Assembly: GCF_052119645.1 (NCBI RefSeq)
Contig: NZ_JBGQOM010000003.1
Coordinates: 1 to 64,000 of the forward strand
DNA from: Paraglaciecola sp030730205
Lineage (GTDB): Bacteria; Pseudomonadota; Gammaproteobacteria; Enterobacterales; Alteromonadaceae
Direction: 5' to 3'
Length of the DNA stretch: 64,000 nucleotides
In this document: in pieces, positions 62,772 to 64,000 of the stretch
Layout: each line of letters starts with the position of its first letter
Position numbering within the stretch: the stretch's first letter is position 1
The notes under the pieces: generated by a model
Told to the model about the DNA's origin: nothing
The model's input: only the letters and a program-made list of their open reading frames with translations
Database searches by the model: none
Translations under genes and position numbers: made by a program

Positions 62772-62805
62772 TGACAAACAGTTGTTTTTGGCTGACAAAA
62801 GTCAA
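62772..62805. promoter_or_regulatory. Direct repeat upstream of the ABC transporter genes (LytTR-type spacing)
   Basis: TGACAAA occurs at 62772-62778 and 62793-62799, a 21-bp period (two helical turns), each followed by an AGT-containing stretch. LytTR regulators bind paired 9-bp direct repeats separated by 12-13 bp. It lies 121 bp upstream of the ABC gene and 65 bp upstream of the kinase gene. Confidence 0.45.
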
Positions 62806-62926
62806 AGCAGGACGCGAATAAAGCCAAACAACCCTGTCATCACTCTATCTGGGCAGTTCATCATCCTTTGCTTGTTTGGATAGGGTTAGCTTTTTAAGGT
62901 GTGGACAGATTCTCAAGGAAAAAACC

Positions 62927-63796
62927 ATGCTTTGTATTAGACAACTCTCTCTCTCGTACGCTGATGGCACCCAAGCTTTGTGTGACATTAACCTGCAGCT
63001 GCCCACAGGTATGGTGGGTTTATTGGGCCCCAATGGTGCAGGTAAATCGAGTTTAATGCGCACCCTTGCCTGTTTGCAAACCCCTGACAAAGGGAGTATC
63101 CACTTTGCCAATATCGATGTGCTCAAACACCCCATGGCTGTGCGGCAGCAATTAGGTTATCTGCCGCAGTATTTTGGTGTTTATACCAATATGAGTTGTT
63201 ATGCCTTGCTACAACATATGGCCATACTAAAAGGGATTAATGATTCAACCCACCAAAAACAACAAATTAATGCCCTGCTCGAACTCACTAATCTCAGTAC
63301 GGTTGCCCATAAGCATGTATCAACTTTCTCTGGTGGCATGCGCCAGCGTTTTGGCATTGCTCAGGCTTTATTGGGCAACCCAAGCTTGTTAATCATGGAT
63401 GAACCCACAGCAGGGCTTGATCCCGCTGAACGAGAACGCTTACATGCGCTGCTGGTTACCATTAGCCAAGACAAATTAATCTTACTGTCTACCCATATCG
63501 TTGAAGATATCGAAAATCTGTGCCCTTTTGTGGCCTTGATCAACGAGGGGCATATTGTTGAAAGTGGCGCAGTGCAAAGTTTACTCGCCCCTTTACAAGG
63601 AAGCGTATGGCAAAGCCCGCGTCGGCCTAGTAGCGATCGGCACATTCTGAGTGAAAGCTATCGGTTTGGCTTACCCCTTTATCGCATACTTGCCCAACAA
63701 CAACCTAACGCCGAAGCCATGCCAGTGGAAGCCAATCTACAAGATCGTTACTTTTACGAATTAGCTAAAAAAGGTCACAGTGATGCTGTTCATTAA
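62927..63796 (+). CDS. ABC transporter ATP-binding protein
   Basis: 289 residues from MLCIRQLSLS, with AAGGA 7 nt upstream. Walker A GPNGAGKSS, Q-loop YLPQYFG, signature FSGGMRQR, Walker B LLIMDEPTAGLDP, H-loop LSTHIVED. The C-terminal extension (about 215-289) is typical of ABC-2 type exporters. It overlaps the permease gene that follows by 14 bp. Likely co-regulated with the LytS/LytTR pair. Confidence 0.94.
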   Translation: MLCIRQLSLSYADGTQALCDINLQLPTGMVGLLGPNGAGKSSLMRTLACLQTPDKGSIHFANIDVLKHPMAVRQQLGYLPQYFGVYTNMSCYALLQHMAILKGINDSTHQKQQINALLELTNLSTVAHKHVSTFSGGMRQRFGIAQALLGNPSLLIMDEPTAGLDPAERERLHALLVTISQDKLILLSTHIVEDIENLCPFVALINEGHIVESGAVQSLLAPLQGSVWQSPRRPSSDRHILSESYRFGLPLYRILAQQQPNAEAMPVEANLQDRYFYELAKKGHSDAVH

Positions 63797-64000
63797 TGAA
63801 GGCCGCTACCTAATACGCCAACCTTTGCTAGGGCTGGCATGTATCATCATGCCCTTAGTTGCCTACCTATTTGCCGTAGGCATTGGCGGTATTGATACCT
63901 TGGCGGATAAACGCCTGCAAGCATTACACATGACCTTACTCATGATGAGTTTGCCTTTGCTGAGTGGCACTTTGGCCCCGCTAATCATGTTACGGGACCA
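63783..64000 (+). CDS. ABC-2 type permease, partial at right edge
   Basis: The first 72 codons are seen; the gene continues beyond the window. The ATG overlaps the ATPase gene. Sequence begins MLFINEGRYLIRQPLLGLAC with a hydrophobic helix (IIMPLVAYLFAVGIGG) and a second (MTLLMMSLPLLSGTLAPLIM). Consistent with the membrane partner of the preceding ATPase. Confidence 0.8.
   Translation, partial: MLFINEGRYLIRQPLLGLACIIMPLVAYLFAVGIGGIDTLADKRLQALHMTLLMMSLPLLSGTLAPLIMLRD

Noticed and set aside
1..64000. CRISPR arrays, insertion sequences, prophage genes, tRNA genes
   Set aside because: Looked for regular repeats, transposase or integrase motifs and cloverleaf-like sequence and saw none; tRNA absence is by eye only.

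Overview
The window looks like an ordinary, moderately AT-rich chromosomal segment of a marine gammaproteobacterium of the order Alteromonadales, most like Alteromonadaceae (Glaciecola/Paraglaciecola/Alteromonas relatives). This is inferred from gene content: FabR beside a three-histidine-box desaturase, DUF5610, TIGR03899 and TIGR04219 proteins, a psp operon, and the lptM-lysA-dapF-DUF484-yigB-uvrD block. I see no insertion sequence, prophage, integrase, CRISPR array, tRNA or rRNA gene. A strong rRNA-type promoter fires leftward out of the window at the extreme left edge.

Layout. 0-9 kb: membrane-anchored RRM protein, DUF5610 protein, trmA, fabR and a divergent desaturase with a clear FabR operator, a REC-DUF3369-GGDEF-EAL c-di-GMP protein and a TIGR03899 protein. 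9-16 kb: the assimilatory sulfate operon cysJIH, then an outer-membrane barrel, a DUF2333 protein and a copper chaperone. 16-18.4 kb: an envelope-stress block, pspA-pspC-membrane protein, next to a two-gene operon of small envelope proteins. Both units have sigma-54-type promoters and share an 11-bp element. 18.4-28 kb: dusA, an M16 peptidase lipoprotein, pldA, rarD, a REC-REC-GGDEF protein, and uvrD with a LexA box. 28-35 kb: yigB, DUF484, dapF, lysA and the tiny lptM (the usual xerC is missing), then rraA, an orphan exbD, a CLCA_X/LPD1-like protein and fldB. 35-43.6 kb: an exported GH2 beta-galactosidase lipoprotein, another lipoprotein, msrA, a DCC protein plus SDR pair, and a sodium symporter. 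43.6-55 kb: an SDR, a YggN-like protein, two MscS-type channels, tandem PlsC-type acyltransferases, a SYLF lipoprotein, an exported GH13 amylase, chrA and a pyridoxamine-oxidase-like stress protein. 55-64 kb: a PAS-PAS chemoreceptor, an XRE regulator flanked by small exported proteins, DUF2145 and YiaA-type proteins, a cupin, and a LytS/LytTR two-component pair divergent from an ABC exporter whose permease runs off the right edge.

The genes are mostly housekeeping, envelope maintenance and signalling. The most informative extras are regulatory: the FabR operator, the LexA box, the sigma-54/IHF/palindrome layout upstream of pspA, a second sigma-54 promoter for the adjacent small operon, a hairpin abutting the cysJ start codon, a LacI-type palindrome upstream of the amylase, and a 21-bp-period repeat upstream of the LytTR-linked ABC genes. 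No radically new system is evident. The best candidate for something undescribed is the two-gene small-protein operon at 17700-18138 that appears co-regulated with psp.
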